Below, piece by piece: positions 5,257 to 5,360 of a stretch of DNA of 5,360 bases. The stretch is from Planctomycetota bacterium. GTDB taxonomy: Bacteria > Planctomycetota > Brocadiia > SM23-32. The notes below the pieces were generated by a model. The model was not told the DNA's origin, ran no database searches, and saw only the letters and a program-made list of their open reading frames with translations. Both the position numbers and the translations under genes were made by a program. The stretch is taken from positions 1 through 5,360 of the forward strand of contig JAUVVP010000195.1 of NCBI GenBank assembly GCA_030604585.1, given 5' to 3'. Within the stretch, counting starts at the first letter, position 1. Each line of letters opens with the position of its first letter.

Positions 5257-5360
5257 ATGGCCAAGTGGGCGGAGTATGCTGACGGCACGGGCGTGCAAGA
5301 GGCGGTGTTTCGCGTCCTGGCGCACTTCGCGCCGGGCGGAACGCTCGACGTGTTCGCCTC
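5257..5360 (+). CDS. Unidentified protein, N-terminal part only
   Basis: A new gene begins at the ATG at 5257, preceded by GGGAGGG (5244-5250) with six bases between, a strong ribosome binding site. The 34 complete codons read MAKWAEYADGTGVQEAVFRV and onward through LAHFAPGGTLDVFA to the window edge, without a stop. No domain can be named from so little. An in-frame ATG at 5242, overlapping the stop of the micro-ORF, would add five residues but lacks a binding site. The short spacing suggests one operon with the ferredoxin, so a redox-related role is possible but unproven. Confidence 0.65.
   Translation, partial: MAKWAEYADGTGVQEAVFRVLAHFAPGGTLDVFA

Noticed and set aside
1..5360. CRISPR array, tRNA, rRNA or known riboswitch
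   Set aside because: No regularly spaced direct repeats of suitable length, no cloverleaf, and no conserved riboswitch core was seen; the repeats found are short heptamers and one inverted-repeat pair.

Overview
The window is a GC-rich stretch of bacterial chromosome. The genes in view are a MoxR-type ATPase, a large secreted DUF4159 protein, a membrane-anchored esterase-like hydrolase, a superoxide reductase and a small ferredoxin. MoxR plus DUF4159, and the short repeat types between genes, are typical of Planctomycetota and related phyla. This lineage is an inference from gene content only. Superoxide reductase and a Thermotoga/Desulfovibrio-like ferredoxin point to an anaerobe or microaerophile that must survive oxygen exposure.

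Layout. Minus strand, 2935 down to 54: a DUF4159 protein (signal peptide plus two tandem DUF4159 units), then a 230 bp gap holding a 186 bp element with 20 bp perfect inverted ends, then a MoxR AAA+ ATPase with a TTG start. The left edge (1-65) holds a heptamer repeat and probably the start codon of the next minus-strand gene. The 351 bp between the divergent genes (2936-3286) holds a good minus-strand promoter, a second heptamer repeat, two GC palindromes and a weaker plus-strand promoter. Plus strand: an alpha/beta hydrolase (3287-4192); a 257 bp gap with a textbook consensus sigma-70 promoter (TTGACA-17-TATAAT); the superoxide reductase (4450-4845); a ferredoxin (4962-5150); a possible 30-residue micro-ORF joined to it by a TAATG overlap; and the start of an unidentified gene that runs off the window.

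How the genes may work together. MoxR ATPases act as chaperone-like remodelling machines and are usually found with DUF58, VWA-domain and DUF4159 envelope proteins, so the minus-strand genes look like part of such an operon continuing past position 1. On the plus strand, the strong promoter seems dedicated to the superoxide reductase. The ferredoxin 116 bp downstream is a candidate electron carrier, since no rubredoxin or desulforedoxin domain is in view. I see no tRNA, rRNA, CRISPR array, transposase or recognised riboswitch. No complete new system can be demonstrated. The best leads are the inverted-repeat element inside the MoxR/DUF4159 operon, the asymmetric DUF4159 duplication, and the superoxide reductase-ferredoxin-micro-ORF group.
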